From assembly GCA_017965495.1 (NCBI GenBank), contig JAGCPW010000007.1, forward strand, positions 1 to 37,102: DNA of 37,102 nucleotides. The letters run 5' to 3'. The notes below the pieces were generated by a model, which had not been told where the DNA came from, did not search any database, and worked only from the letters and a program-made list of their open reading frames with translations. Position numbers and translations under genes: made by a program. The stretch is from Eubacterium sp. (GTDB lineage: Bacteria > Bacillota > Clostridia > Lachnospirales > Lachnospiraceae). Positions 1 through 8,762 of the stretch are shown here, piece after piece (position 1 is the first letter of the stretch; every line of letters starts with the position of its first letter).

Positions 1-1
1 C

Positions 2-766
2 ATAGCGGAAGAACATGCTGTTACTTTTGCAGCGGGATTAGCACTTGAAGGAAAGAAACCATTTGTATGCATTTATTCATCGTTCTTCCAAAGAGCATAT
101 GATCAAATTTTGCAGGATGTATGTCTTCAAGATTTGCCTGTGAGATTATTGTTTGATAGAGCAGGTTTGGTAGGACAAGACGGTGAGACTCATCAAGGTA
201 TATTTGATATTGCATATCTTTCATCGATGCCTAACATGACAATTCTAGCGCCAAATAGCGACCAGGAACTAATGGATGCAATAGACTATGCAAAAGACTT
301 TGCAAGACCAATTGCTATTAGATATTCAAGAGGCGCAGCTTACCATACTGATTTTAAAGAGGAGTTTGAGTATGGAAAGAGTGTGGTTGTGCACGAGGGT
401 GAAGATGTCTGCGTGATTGCAGTTGGAAATATTTATGAAGAGGCATCAAAGGCTAGACTTAAGTTTAAAGAAGAAGGAAAACGTATCACACTAGTCAATG
501 CTAGATTTATAAAACCACTTGATACTGAAATGATTAAGGATATGGCTTCTAAACACAAAGCGATTATTGTGGTGGAAGAAGGTATCAAGAGAGGTGGATA
601 CGGAGAGGCTGTAGAAATATTCATCAATGAAAACAAGTTGGATGTAGAAGTTGAAACAATAGCTATTGAAGATAAGTTTATTGAACATGGCAATGTAGAC
701 CAGCTAAGAAGTCAGATTGGTATTTCTAGCGAGGATATAGTAGATAAGGTTAAAAAATATTTATAA
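2..766 (+). CDS. dxs: 1-deoxy-D-xylulose-5-phosphate synthase, C-terminal part (5' end cut by window)
   Basis: DXS condenses pyruvate and glyceraldehyde-3-phosphate to DXP using thiamine diphosphate, the first step of the MEP isoprenoid pathway. The reading frame is open from base 2, so the N-terminal half lies outside the window and about 254 residues are visible. The first visible residues, IAEEHAVTFAAGLA, are the pyrimidine-domain motif with the catalytic glutamate. They are followed by DRAGLVGQDGETHQGIFD and LAPNSDQEL, which are diagnostic for DXS rather than transketolase. The C-terminal transketolase domain (KPLDTEMI, VVEEGIKRGGYGEAV) is complete. The stop codon overlaps the tlyA start by one base (TAATG), which implies coupled translation. 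ispH, the last MEP step, lies at the far end of the window. Confidence 0.97.
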   Translation: MAEEHAVTFAAGLALEGKKPFVCIYSSFFQRAYDQILQDVCLQDLPVRLLFDRAGLVGQDGETHQGIFDIAYLSSMPNMTILAPNSDQELMDAIDYAKDFARPIAIRYSRGAAYHTDFKEEFEYGKSVVVHEGEDVCVIAVGNIYEEASKARLKFKEEGKRITLVNARFIKPLDTEMIKDMASKHKAIIVVEEGIKRGGYGEAVEIFINENKLDVEVETIAIEDKFIEHGNVDQLRSQIGISSEDIVDKVKKYL

Positions 767-1566
767 TGAAAAAGCGATTAGATATTTTACTTGTTGAAAA
801 AGGACTTGCGCCGTCTAGAGAAAAGGCGAAAGCAATTATAATGAGTGGCATTGTCTATGTGGATAATGTAAAAGAGGATAAAGCAGGTTCTAACTTTGAA
901 GAAGATGCAAACATAGAGGTTAGAGGTAAAACTCTAAAGTATGTAAGCAGAGGTGGATTAAAGTTAGAAAAAGCGATTGAATCTTTTGGCGTGGATGTCG
1001 ATGGGAAAGTTTGCATGGACATTGGCGCTAGCACAGGCGGTTTTACAGATTGTATGCTGCAAAATGATGCTAGGAAAGTTTATTCAGTGGATGTTGGCTA
1101 TGGACAACTTGCTTGGAAACTTGTGACAGATGATCGAGTGGTGGTGATGGATAAGACTAATATTAGATACATCACTCCAGAAGATGTGGAAGAAAAAATA
1201 GAGTTTGCATCAGCGGATGTTTCATTCATTTCTCTTACAAAGATTCTAGAGCCAGTAAAAGAAATCTTAACAGATGATGCGAAAATGGTTTGTCTAATCA
1301 AACCGCAGTTTGAGGCAGGTAGAGAAAAGGTTGGCAAAAAAGGTGTGGTGAGAGATAAATCAGTCCACATTGAAGTAATCCAAATGATTGTAGATTATGT
1401 TAGAAGTATAGGCTTCGGCATTTTGGACTTGGATTACTCGCCGGTTAAAGGACCGGAGGGAAATATTGAATATTTAATCTATCTTCAAAACAACTTGGAT
1501 TTAGATTTAGAAAAGGACATAGAAGAACTAGTAGAGAGTTCGCACGAAGAACTCGATAAAAATTAA
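766..1566 (+). CDS. tlyA: TlyA family rRNA (cytidine-2'-O)-methyltransferase
   Basis: TlyA-family enzymes 2'-O-methylate cytidines in 16S and/or 23S rRNA; the exact target here is not shown by sequence. The 266-residue protein starts with an S4 RNA-binding domain (about residues 1-63, RLDILLVEKGLAPSREKAK). An FtsJ-like SAM-dependent methyltransferase fold follows: MDIGASTGGF at 84-93 binds SAM, DVSFISL at 151-157, and LIKPQFE at 177-183 carries a catalytic-type lysine. The length is normal. The start ATG overlaps the dxs stop by one base and has no good Shine-Dalgarno close by, so translation is probably coupled to dxs. The order dxs-tlyA-nadK-argR-recN is conserved in clostridia. Confidence 0.95.
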   Translation: MKKRLDILLVEKGLAPSREKAKAIIMSGIVYVDNVKEDKAGSNFEEDANIEVRGKTLKYVSRGGLKLEKAIESFGVDVDGKVCMDIGASTGGFTDCMLQNDARKVYSVDVGYGQLAWKLVTDDRVVVMDKTNIRYITPEDVEEKIEFASADVSFISLTKILEPVKEILTDDAKMVCLIKPQFEAGREKVGKKGVVRDKSVHIEVIQMIVDYVRSIGFGILDLDYSPVKGPEGNIEYLIYLQNNLDLDLEKDIEELVESSHEELDKN

Positions 1567-1579
1567 AAGAGGTGTCGTT

Positions 1580-2434
1580 ATGAAGAATTTTTGTATTATT
1601 ACAAACAGCAGAAAAGACAAAGATATGGAAACAGCTCAGGCAGTCAAAAGCTATTTGGAAAGTCATGATTGCGAAGTAAAAGTTTTTGACAATGTGGATA
1701 AGATTACGAATGAGTACGTGATGATTGATCCTAAGGAAATACCTGATTCATGCGAGTGTATTATCACAATAGGTGGTGATGGTACATTACTTCACGCTGT
1801 AAAAGGATTAAATCAGGTAGAGTGTGTCTTTGTTGGTCTAAACAAAGGAAACATGGGATTCTTAGCAGAAATTTCTATGGATGACATGGAAGAATCTTTG
1901 AAAAAACTATTGAATGACGATTTTAAAGTGGAAGAGAGAATGATGTTAAAAGCCACTTTGCTTAGAGATGGAAAAGTTATTCAGTCGGCTGATGTACTAA
2001 ACGATGTTGTTCTTCATAGAGGAGCTGAGATTTCAGTTTCTAATTATATAGTTCATGTAAATGGAGATTTGTTAAATAGATACACAGGTGATGGAATTAT
2101 TGTGGCTACACCTACAGGTTCTACAGCATACAATTATTCTGCTGGTGGCCCTTTGGCTAGACCTGATTCACATTTGATGATTATGACTCCTGTTTGTTCA
2201 CATTCTCTTGGAAGCAGAAGTATTATCTTCTCCAAAAATGACATTCTTGAAATAGAAATAGGTGAAGATAGAAAATACAACCAAGAGAGTAGATGCTTAT
2301 CATTAGATGGAGACGAAATTATAAAAGTGGTAGCTGGTGATGTTGTAAAGATTGAGCCAGACTTAAACTCTATAAATATTGCAAAACTTGACGAGAGTAG
2401 TTTCGTTCAATACGTGAGAGAGAAAATCAAATAA
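1580..2434 (+). CDS. nadK: NAD kinase
   Basis: NAD kinase phosphorylates NAD+ to NADP+ using ATP or polyphosphate in the cytoplasm. The 284-residue protein has the hallmark GGDGT motif (residues 65-69), NKGNMGFLAE (88-97), and the NAD-binding segment from DGIIVATPTG to the GGP motif (171-191), all characteristic of the PpnK family. Length is typical. The start ATG is preceded by AGAGGTG at a good distance. The gene sits 13 bases after tlyA and 12 before argR, inside the same operon. Confidence 0.97.
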   Translation: MKNFCIITNSRKDKDMETAQAVKSYLESHDCEVKVFDNVDKITNEYVMIDPKEIPDSCECIITIGGDGTLLHAVKGLNQVECVFVGLNKGNMGFLAEISMDDMEESLKKLLNDDFKVEERMMLKATLLRDGKVIQSADVLNDVVLHRGAEISVSNYIVHVNGDLLNRYTGDGIIVATPTGSTAYNYSAGGPLARPDSHLMIMTPVCSHSLGSRSIIFSKNDILEIEIGEDRKYNQESRCLSLDGDEIIKVVAGDVVKIEPDLNSINIAKLDESSFVQYVREKIK

Positions 2435-2446
2435 GCAGGTAAAGAA

Positions 2447-2896
2447 ATGAAGATTAACAGACAAAGAAAGATTATTGAATTAATAAATAAATATGATATC
2501 GATACACAGCAAGAGCTTGCGCAGAGACTAATAGACGAAGGGTTTGAAGTTACTCAGGCCACAGTCTCTCGTGATATTCGTGAACTTAATCTTACAAAGG
2601 TGACTGTGGACGGTAACAAACAAAAGTATGATGTGCCAGCGGCCACTATGACATCTATCAACGAAAAGTACATGAGTGTGCTTAAGGATGGAATAGTGAG
2701 TATTGAGTGTGCTGGAAACATCATAGTAATCAAAACTATATCAGGGATGGCTATGGCAGTGGGTGCAGCGCTAGATGCAGTTAACCATGATGAAGTTATC
2801 GGAACTATTGCCGGTGACGATACTTTAATGTGCGTAGTTAAAAATGCGAACAACTGCCAGAGCGTTAAAGAATACTTGGAGAATCTTATTGCATAA
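2447..2896 (+). CDS. argR: Arginine repressor ArgR/AhrC
   Basis: ArgR is a hexameric arginine-responsive transcription factor that represses arginine biosynthesis and can activate catabolism. The 149 residues show the N-terminal winged helix-turn-helix, with the recognition segment TQATVSRDIRELNL at about 36-49, and the C-terminal oligomerisation and arginine-binding domain with GTIAGDDT (119-126), whose aspartates bind L-arginine. Length is the family norm. No arg biosynthetic gene lies nearby. Its place between nadK and recN reflects the conserved clostridial cluster and not its regulon. Confidence 0.96.
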   Translation: MKINRQRKIIELINKYDIDTQQELAQRLIDEGFEVTQATVSRDIRELNLTKVTVDGNKQKYDVPAATMTSINEKYMSVLKDGIVSIECAGNIIVIKTISGMAMAVGAALDAVNHDEVIGTIAGDDTLMCVVKNANNCQSVKEYLENLIA

Positions 2897-2926
2897 GATT
2901 GTTGAGAAGCACAAAGAAGGAGGAAT

Positions 2927-4600
2927 ATGTTAGTAAATTTACATGTTAAAAACTTAGCCTTAATAGAAGAAGTCGATGTAGATTTTGACGAAGGCCTTGT
3001 TGTGCTAACCGGCGAAACTGGCGCCGGTAAATCTTTGGTTATTGGATCTGTAAATTTGGCGTTGGGTGAGAAAGCCTCAAAAGATCTAATACGTACTGGA
3101 ACTGATTATTCTCTAGTAGAACTTACTTTTAAAGTTAGCGAGTCGGTGGCTAATTCTTTAAAGGATATGGATATCTATATGGAGGATGAATCAGAAGTTG
3201 TTGTTACTAGAAAGATTAGTAAAGATAGAAGTGTAGCAAAGATTAATGGAGAAACTGTTAATCTTAAAACTTTAAAGGCTGCTATGTCTTTGCTGGTAGA
3301 TATTTATGGACAGCACGAACATCAAACACTTCTTTACAAGAAAAATCATTTGAACTTTTTAGATGATTTTGCAAAGAGTGACATTGGTGAATTAAAACTA
3401 AAAGTATATTACGAGTATAAAAACTATAAGAAGATTTTGTCTGCGCTAGAAGAAATGCAAATGGACAGCGCGACCCAGACAAAGGAACTAGAATTTGCAA
3501 AGTATGAAATTAACGAGATAGAAGCTGCCAATTTAGTAGAGGGTGAAGATGAGCGGTTGGAAGCAGATTTTAAAAAGATGAACAACTCGCAGAGTACTTC
3601 ACAAAATCTTGCTGATGCTTTTGAGTTCTTACATGAGAGCGACATCAATGCGATAAGTGCACTTGGAAAAGCAATTGATGCGGTTAATAGAATTAATGTA
3701 GAAGACGAAGAAATTGAAAATATTAAAAAGTCACTATATGATATTGATTCGCTTATGAACCAAGCTTCAGTTGATATCTTTGAATATAATCAGACACTTA
3801 ACTATGATCCTGAAAGAGTAAAGGAAGTGGAAGATAGACTGGATACTATTAACACTTTAAAACTAAAGTATGGTCAGACTACTGAGCTTATTCTTGATTA
3901 TTTAAAAGACAGACAAGATTTTGTTAGCAGAATTGAAAACTATGAAGAAGAATTAGAAAAACTAAATGCTGATTTGAAGAAGGCAAAAAGTAGTCTAGAA
4001 AAATTATCAGCCGATTTATCTTCTAAACGTCAAAAATGTGCTAAAGATTTTGAAAAGAAAGTAGTTAAAGCGTTAGAAGATCTAAACTTCTTAAGTGTAG
4101 AGTTTAAAGTAGATTTTAAAACTAAGAACTTAAGTGCTGATGGTATAGATGATATAGAGTTTATGCTATCAACTAACCCTGGTGAGCCATTAAAGCCTTT
4201 GGGTGATGTGGCATCAGGTGGTGAGTTATCAAGAATAATGCTTGCTATTAAATCTGTAATGGCAGATGCAGATGAAGTGGACACATTAATCTTTGACGAG
4301 ATTGACGCTGGTATCAGTGGCAAGACTGCCACAGCAGTTGGTGAGAAGTTAGACTTACTTGCAAGAAAGAACCAAGTTATATGCATTTCTCATCTTAGCC
4401 AGATTGCATCTATGGCAGACAGCCACTATTTGATTTCAAAATCAGTGAGAGATGATAAGACGTTCTCAGAAGTTGAAAAACTTGATAGAGATGCATCTGT
4501 GAAAGAACTAGCAAGACTTAGCGGTGGTATTGAGAATTCCAATTTAGCCATCAAGCATGCAGAAGAACTTAAGAAGGAAGCCGAAAATAAGAAGTCTTAA
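2927..4600 (+). CDS. recN: DNA repair protein RecN
   Basis: RecN is an SMC-like ATPase that works on DNA double-strand breaks and brings broken ends together. The 557-residue protein has a Walker A motif GETGAGKS at 29-36, a long central coiled-coil region (about 150-400, interrupted), the ABC signature SGGELSR at 430-436, Walker B LIFDEIDAGISG from 454, and a switch histidine in ISHLSQIA. Length is typical. A strong AAGGAGG site precedes the ATG. I see no SOS box directly upstream, so any damage induction would have to act at a more distant operon promoter. Confidence 0.97.
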   Translation: MLVNLHVKNLALIEEVDVDFDEGLVVLTGETGAGKSLVIGSVNLALGEKASKDLIRTGTDYSLVELTFKVSESVANSLKDMDIYMEDESEVVVTRKISKDRSVAKINGETVNLKTLKAAMSLLVDIYGQHEHQTLLYKKNHLNFLDDFAKSDIGELKLKVYYEYKNYKKILSALEEMQMDSATQTKELEFAKYEINEIEAANLVEGEDERLEADFKKMNNSQSTSQNLADAFEFLHESDINAISALGKAIDAVNRINVEDEEIENIKKSLYDIDSLMNQASVDIFEYNQTLNYDPERVKEVEDRLDTINTLKLKYGQTTELILDYLKDRQDFVSRIENYEEELEKLNADLKKAKSSLEKLSADLSSKRQKCAKDFEKKVVKALEDLNFLSVEFKVDFKTKNLSADGIDDIEFMLSTNPGEPLKPLGDVASGGELSRIMLAIKSVMADADEVDTLIFDEIDAGISGKTATAVGEKLDLLARKNQVICISHLSQIASMADSHYLISKSVRDDKTFSEVEKLDRDASVKELARLSGGIENSNLAIKHAEELKKEAENKKS

Positions 4601-4627
4601 AATATAGTCTACAAATAAATAATGTAG

Positions 4628-4633
4628 TATAAT
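4628..4633 (+). promoter_or_regulatory. Candidate promoter -10 for the FHA gene
   Basis: A perfect TATAAT lies in the 63-base gap after recN, 31 bases before the next start codon. The hexamer 17 bases upstream (TAGTCT, 4605-4610) matches the -35 consensus at only about three of six positions, so this is a -10-led guess. Confidence 0.35.
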
Positions 4634-4663
4634 TATTAAAAACGTGTAAGGAGATTTTTAACT

Positions 4664-5407
4664 ATGTCAGAGAATTATAATATGGATTTGATTCGTGATA
4701 TTGAAGAGCTAATCAAACGCTACAACAAGAAGCCAGATAAAGAAGTTAAAAAGAAAGATATCGTTACATTGCTTCAGAAAGCATCTGTTTTAGTGCCTGG
4801 TAAAGTAAGTACTAAAACTACTAGTATGCAAGGAGAAATCTTAGAGGGAATCGATTTACAGTTTGACGTGGTAAAAGATGATGGAAGAGCTAGACTTCTT
4901 CCAGTATTCACATCTTTTGAGCAGATTCCTCAGGATTATTTGGATACATTTTCTTTTGTAAGAGTTAATTCTGGAAAGATATATAAGTATATAGAAGATT
5001 GCGACAATATCCGCGGCATGGTTGTAAATCCTTTCACTGAATATAATCTAGAGATTAAGAAAAAGCAGATGTCTAAGAAAGCTAGAACAAGAGGCATTTC
5101 AAAAGCAGTGGATGATGGCGAACAAGAAGCTATCATTGTATATGACAATAAAAAGTATCCTATCAAGAAGACTCCATTTACTATTGGCCGTGAGGGTACA
5201 AACATTGAGATTCCAGAGAGTTATATTTCAAAGATTCATGTAGTTATCTCATATAAAGATGGTAAATACAGAATTGCTGATTATGATTCTACTAACGGAA
5301 CAAAACTAAATGGAACAGCTCTTAGATCAAAAGTTTATTATGAAGTGAGAGATGGTTACGAGATAGAATTATCTGATAAAGAAAAGTTACTTGTTTATAT
5401 CAATTAG
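4664..5407 (+). CDS. SseB-like N-terminal domain fused to a C-terminal FHA domain
   Basis: No catalytic domain is visible. Residues about 31-135 resemble the SseB N-terminal domain family: LLQKASVLVP, LLPVFTSFEQIP and GMVVNPFTEYNLEI are the recurring landmarks. A short basic linker (KKKQMSKKARTR) leads to an FHA phosphopeptide-binding domain at about 155-247. This keeps the phosphothreonine-reading residues GR (175-176), S189-x-x-H192 and STNGT (209-213). The protein should bind Thr-phosphorylated partners in the cytosol. No Ser/Thr kinase or phosphatase gene is adjacent, so the partner cannot be named. A GGAG ribosome site precedes the ATG. The FHA assignment is firm and the SseB-like assignment moderate. 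Confidence 0.85.
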   Translation: MSENYNMDLIRDIEELIKRYNKKPDKEVKKKDIVTLLQKASVLVPGKVSTKTTSMQGEILEGIDLQFDVVKDDGRARLLPVFTSFEQIPQDYLDTFSFVRVNSGKIYKYIEDCDNIRGMVVNPFTEYNLEIKKKQMSKKARTRGISKAVDDGEQEAIIVYDNKKYPIKKTPFTIGREGTNIEIPESYISKIHVVISYKDGKYRIADYDSTNGTKLNGTALRSKVYYEVRDGYEIELSDKEKLLVYIN

Positions 5408-5417
5408 TTTTAAACCC

Positions 5418-5429
5418 ATCAAATTTGAT
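5418..5429. repeat. 12-bp palindrome before glgA ribosome site
   Basis: ATCAAATTTGAT is a perfect palindrome, one base before the GGAGG ribosome-binding site of glgA. It could be an operator or a small mRNA hairpin. In AT-rich DNA it could also be chance. Confidence 0.3.
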
Positions 5430-5440
5430 TGGAGGCTTAA

Positions 5441-6883
5441 ATGAAAAAGATATTATTTGCTGCATCTGAATGTGTACCATTTATTAAGACTGGTGGATTG
5501 GCAGACGTAGTTGGTTCATTACCAAAGTATTTTGATAAAAATAAATATGACGTTAGAGTAATACTTCCTAAGTATTCATGTATTGATGAGAAGTGGGCAG
5601 AAAAGATGGAATATGTAGATCATTTCTATATGGATTTGTCTTGGAGAAATCAGTACGTTGGAATTTTAAAAATGGAATACGAAGGAGTAACTTTTTATTT
5701 TGTAGATAATGAGTTTTATTTCTCAGGTCCCACACCTTACAGTGATGTGAGATATGATTTAGAGAAATTTGCGTTCTTCTCTAGAGCAGTACTTTCAATT
5801 TTGCCTATTATTGAGTTTAGACCTGACATCATTCATTGTCACGACTGGCAGACTGGACTTATCCCTGTATATTTGCATGATTCATTTGCGTCTAACGAAT
5901 TCTTTAGAGGCATTAAGTCAATAATGACTATTCATAACTTGAAGTTCCAAGGAGTTTGGGATGTTGAGACCATTCAGGATATAGTGGGACTATCTGATTA
6001 TTACTTTACACCTGACAAACTTAGAGATTACAAAGACGGTAATTATCTAAAGGGTGGTTTGGTATATGCAGATGTAATCACAACAGTTAGTGATACTTAT
6101 GCAGAAGAAATTAAAACTCCATTCTATGGCGAGGGCCTAGATGGACTTATGAATGCTAGAAGTAATTCTTTAGTTGGTATTGTAAATGGTATTGATTACA
6201 ATGAATATAATCCAGCCAAAGATGAACTAATTTTTAAGAATTATGATGTGAAAACATTCAAAAAAGATAAAGTTCAAAACAAGATTGAACTTCAAAAAGA
6301 ACTTGGCTTGAAAGAAGACCCAGACAAGATGATGATTGGTATGGTCGGAAGACTTACAGATCAAAAGGGACTAGACTTAGTGGCATGTGTATTAGAAGAG
6401 ATGTGCCATGATAATGTTCAGTTTGTAGTTTTAGGAACTGGCGAAGAGAGATATGAGAATATGTTCAGACATTTTGACTGGAAGTATGCAGAAGATTTTT
6501 CAGCTAATATTTGTTATTCAAATGAACTATCTCATAAAATCTATGCGGCATGTGATGCATTCTTAATGCCATCATTGTTTGAGCCTTGTGGATTAAGTCA
6601 GCTTATGAGTTTAAGATACGGAACCATTCCTATCGTGCGTGAAACTGGTGGACTTAAAGATACTGTTATTCCATACAACGAGTATGAGGATACAGGTACA
6701 GGCTTCTCATTCATAAACTACAATGCCCATGAGATGATGAATACAGTTAGATATGCTGAGCATATTTACTATGATAATAAAAAATCATGGAATGCGATGG
6801 TTAGCAGAGCGATGCGAGAAGATTTCTCGTGGAAAGCATCAGCTAAGCAATATCAAAAGCTATATGATAATTTACTTAAATAG
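5441..6883 (+). CDS. glgA: Glycogen synthase (ADP-glucose, GT5 family)
   Basis: GlgA transfers glucose from ADP-glucose to the non-reducing end of alpha-1,4-glucan in glycogen synthesis. The 480-residue GT-B fold protein carries the N-terminal KTGGLADV substrate loop (16-23), HCHDWQTG, and the C-terminal catalytic EPCGLSQ (E381) followed by RETGGLKDT, all GT5 hallmarks. Length is normal for bacterial GlgA. A strong TTGGAGG site precedes the ATG. No glgB, glgC, glgD or glgP is adjacent, so this is an isolated synthase gene, probably read together with the upstream FHA gene. A long terminator follows. Confidence 0.96.
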   Translation: MKKILFAASECVPFIKTGGLADVVGSLPKYFDKNKYDVRVILPKYSCIDEKWAEKMEYVDHFYMDLSWRNQYVGILKMEYEGVTFYFVDNEFYFSGPTPYSDVRYDLEKFAFFSRAVLSILPIIEFRPDIIHCHDWQTGLIPVYLHDSFASNEFFRGIKSIMTIHNLKFQGVWDVETIQDIVGLSDYYFTPDKLRDYKDGNYLKGGLVYADVITTVSDTYAEEIKTPFYGEGLDGLMNARSNSLVGIVNGIDYNEYNPAKDELIFKNYDVKTFKKDKVQNKIELQKELGLKEDPDKMMIGMVGRLTDQKGLDLVACVLEEMCHDNVQFVVLGTGEERYENMFRHFDWKYAEDFSANICYSNELSHKIYAACDAFLMPSLFEPCGLSQLMSLRYGTIPIVRETGGLKDTVIPYNEYEDTGTGFSFINYNAHEMMNTVRYAEHIYYDNKKSWNAMVSRAMREDFSWKASAKQYQKLYDNLLK

Positions 6884-6885
6884 CA

Positions 6886-6948
6886 GCAAAGAAAAAGATT
6901 ATAGGGTGCACTAGGAAAGTCGTTTACCCTATAATCTTTTTCTTTTGC
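6886..6948. terminator. Long bidirectional terminator between glgA and rqcH
   Basis: A 21-base left arm (6886-6906) pairs with 6927-6948 with a single bulged T; the loop is 20 bases. The arms run from GCAAAG at the outside to ATAGGG/CCCTAT at the loop. The outer stem is A-rich on one side and T-rich on the other, so it can end transcripts from both convergent genes. Confidence 0.88.
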
Positions 6949-6962
6949 GTTCTTTTATATTA

Positions 6963-8699
6963 TCATATACTTTTGATATTGCTTATGTCTGGTGAAATAG
7001 TCATTGAGTAGTTCGTGTGGTAGATTACAAAGCCTGGCATTTTGCCGGGTACTTTTTTTACCTCTTTCTTTTGTATGTAATCGATTTCTACTTTATCTTG
7101 GTCAGCGCCGTTTGAGTAGTGGGCTGCAAGTGCTGCGGCTTCCTCAAAAGTTCTGTCAGGTAGTTCCTGATTATTTGCCTTAACTATTACATGCGAACCA
7201 GGCATTCCTTTGGCGTGGAACCACCAGTCGTTTCCAGTAGCCACTTTAAAAGTAAGTTCTTCATTTTGAATATTGTTCTTTCCGACAAATATATCAAATC
7301 CGTCGGATGAAATGTAGTGGAGCGGTTTGCTTTTAGTTGAACCTTTCTTTTTATTTCTAAATGATTTCTTTATATATCCAGTCTCTTGAAGTTCAGACTT
7401 GATGGCTTTTAAATCATCTTCGCTTGTTGCAATATTAAGTGCATGACTAATTGATTCTAAATACTCGATTGATTGTTTTGTCTCTTTTGTAATGCTGGTC
7501 AAGGCATCATAAGTTCGTTTTAGCTTTGTGTATTTATTAAAATACTTTTTCGCATTCTCAATAGGTGAAAGAGTAGGATCTAGTGGGATTGATATATCTT
7601 CGCCCGAGTAAAAATCAGTAGTATCATATTTCTTGCTACCTGGTTCAATATCATATCCGTATGTAGTTAGTATATCTCCATACACCTTAAACTTTTCTTT
7701 TTTCTCTGTATCTTTTAACTGCTTTAGTTGAATATTATATTTTTTATTCTCGCGCTCTAGAGCAGTGTTGATAATCTTTCTAAGATCAGTGGATTTTTGG
7801 CGAATTCTATTTGAAGCATCTTTTTTATGATAAAACTCATTTATAAGATTGCTCATTGAAGCAAAATCTACAGACTCTTGGTTTTTATATGAATCAAGTT
7901 TGAAAGCACAGTACTCATCAGGAATATCATCCTTTTCATACATAGTAGGTTCAAACTTTTCATCCTTAATCTTATTCATCAACTCATAAAAGTGAGTCCA
8001 AAGCAAATTCTTATCGCCATCTTCAAAGGTATTAGCACCTCTAGAAGAATCGAGTTTAGTTTCATCACATAATTCCTCGGCAATCAAAGGGCTAATGCCA
8101 GTGTAAGTAGTATAAATTGCTTTGGAAAGGTTAGTAGCATCATCAAACACTGCGCTAAAGAACTCGTCCTTTGTAGTCTCTAAAGGATTCAATTTATCAC
8201 CAGTGTTTGGAATGAAATAATCTTTTCCAGGCATAACTTGACGAACGGAACTCATTAAAGAGTTGATATGCTTTATACTGTCTAGAATATTATTATCATC
8301 ATCTGTAAAGATAATGTTTGAATGTTTACCCATCAATTCAACAATCAAATGCTTATATTTAACATCGCCCAGTTCATCTAAATGTCTAACTTTAAAGTCG
8401 ATAATACGCTCTAAACTAGGTTGAGTAATTTCTTCAATAAATCCATTATTTATATGCTTTCTAAGAAGCATACAAAAATTAGGAGCTTTCATAGGAGATT
8501 GCTTGTTAGTGTCTGTTAAATAGATAAGTGGGATGCTAGAATTAGCACTTATTTGCAATCTAAATTGACCATCATAAGTCTTGATGGTTAAGATAAGCTC
8601 ATCGCTTTCTGGCTGTGCTATTTTTACTATGCGTCCCTGGCTTATTTTGCTTCTAAATTCGCTTGCCAAGGCTGCCACGGTTGTTCCGTCAAATGCCAT
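6963..8699 (-). CDS. rqcH: Rqc2/NEMF homologue RqcH (NFACT family)
   Basis: RqcH binds stalled 50S-peptidyl-tRNA complexes and directs C-terminal alanine tailing of stalled nascent chains, marking them for degradation. Related proteins were earlier called fibronectin-binding FbpA. The 578-residue protein has an NFACT-N domain (from MAFDGTTVAALASE to about 210), a central coiled-coil/helical region (about 270-430), and a C-terminal NFACT-R domain (about 460-565, GNDWWFHAKGMPGSHVI). Length is typical. At 97-98 the residues are Glu-Arg, where the well-studied B. subtilis protein has Asp-Arg. AAAGGGG precedes the start on the minus strand. It is monocistronic and divergent from yicC. Confidence 0.93.
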   Translation of the reverse strand: MAFDGTTVAALASEFRSKISQGRIVKIAQPESDELILTIKTYDGQFRLQISANSSIPLIYLTDTNKQSPMKAPNFCMLLRKHINNGFIEEITQPSLERIIDFKVRHLDELGDVKYKHLIVELMGKHSNIIFTDDDNNILDSIKHINSLMSSVRQVMPGKDYFIPNTGDKLNPLETTKDEFFSAVFDDATNLSKAIYTTYTGISPLIAEELCDETKLDSSRGANTFEDGDKNLLWTHFYELMNKIKDEKFEPTMYEKDDIPDEYCAFKLDSYKNQESVDFASMSNLINEFYHKKDASNRIRQKSTDLRKIINTALERENKKYNIQLKQLKDTEKKEKFKVYGDILTTYGYDIEPGSKKYDTTDFYSGEDISIPLDPTLSPIENAKKYFNKYTKLKRTYDALTSITKETKQSIEYLESISHALNIATSEDDLKAIKSELQETGYIKKSFRNKKKGSTKSKPLHYISSDGFDIFVGKNNIQNEELTFKVATGNDWWFHAKGMPGSHVIVKANNQELPDRTFEEAAALAAHYSNGADQDKVEIDYIQKKEVKKVPGKMPGFVIYHTNYSMTISPDISNIKSI

Positions 8700-8731
8700 A
8701 AAAACCCCTTTAAAATCGTCTTTTCGGACTA

Positions 8732-8760
8732 ATTTTAGTATGTTTATACCCTTAAGTCAA
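8732..8760 (-). promoter_or_regulatory. rqcH promoter
   Basis: On the minus strand, TTGACT (8760-8755), a 17-base spacer and TAAAAT (8737-8732) make a near-consensus sigma-A promoter, 33 bases before the rqcH start codon. Confidence 0.78.
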
Positions 8761-8762
8761 CC

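Noticed and set aside
110-766. Internal TTG at 110 as a start for the dxs fragment
   Set aside because: The frame is open and matches DXS back to base 2, so this is an internal codon of a gene cut by the window edge.
4030-4386. Minus-strand 118-codon frame inside recN
   Set aside because: Antisense shadow of the conserved ATPase region of RecN.
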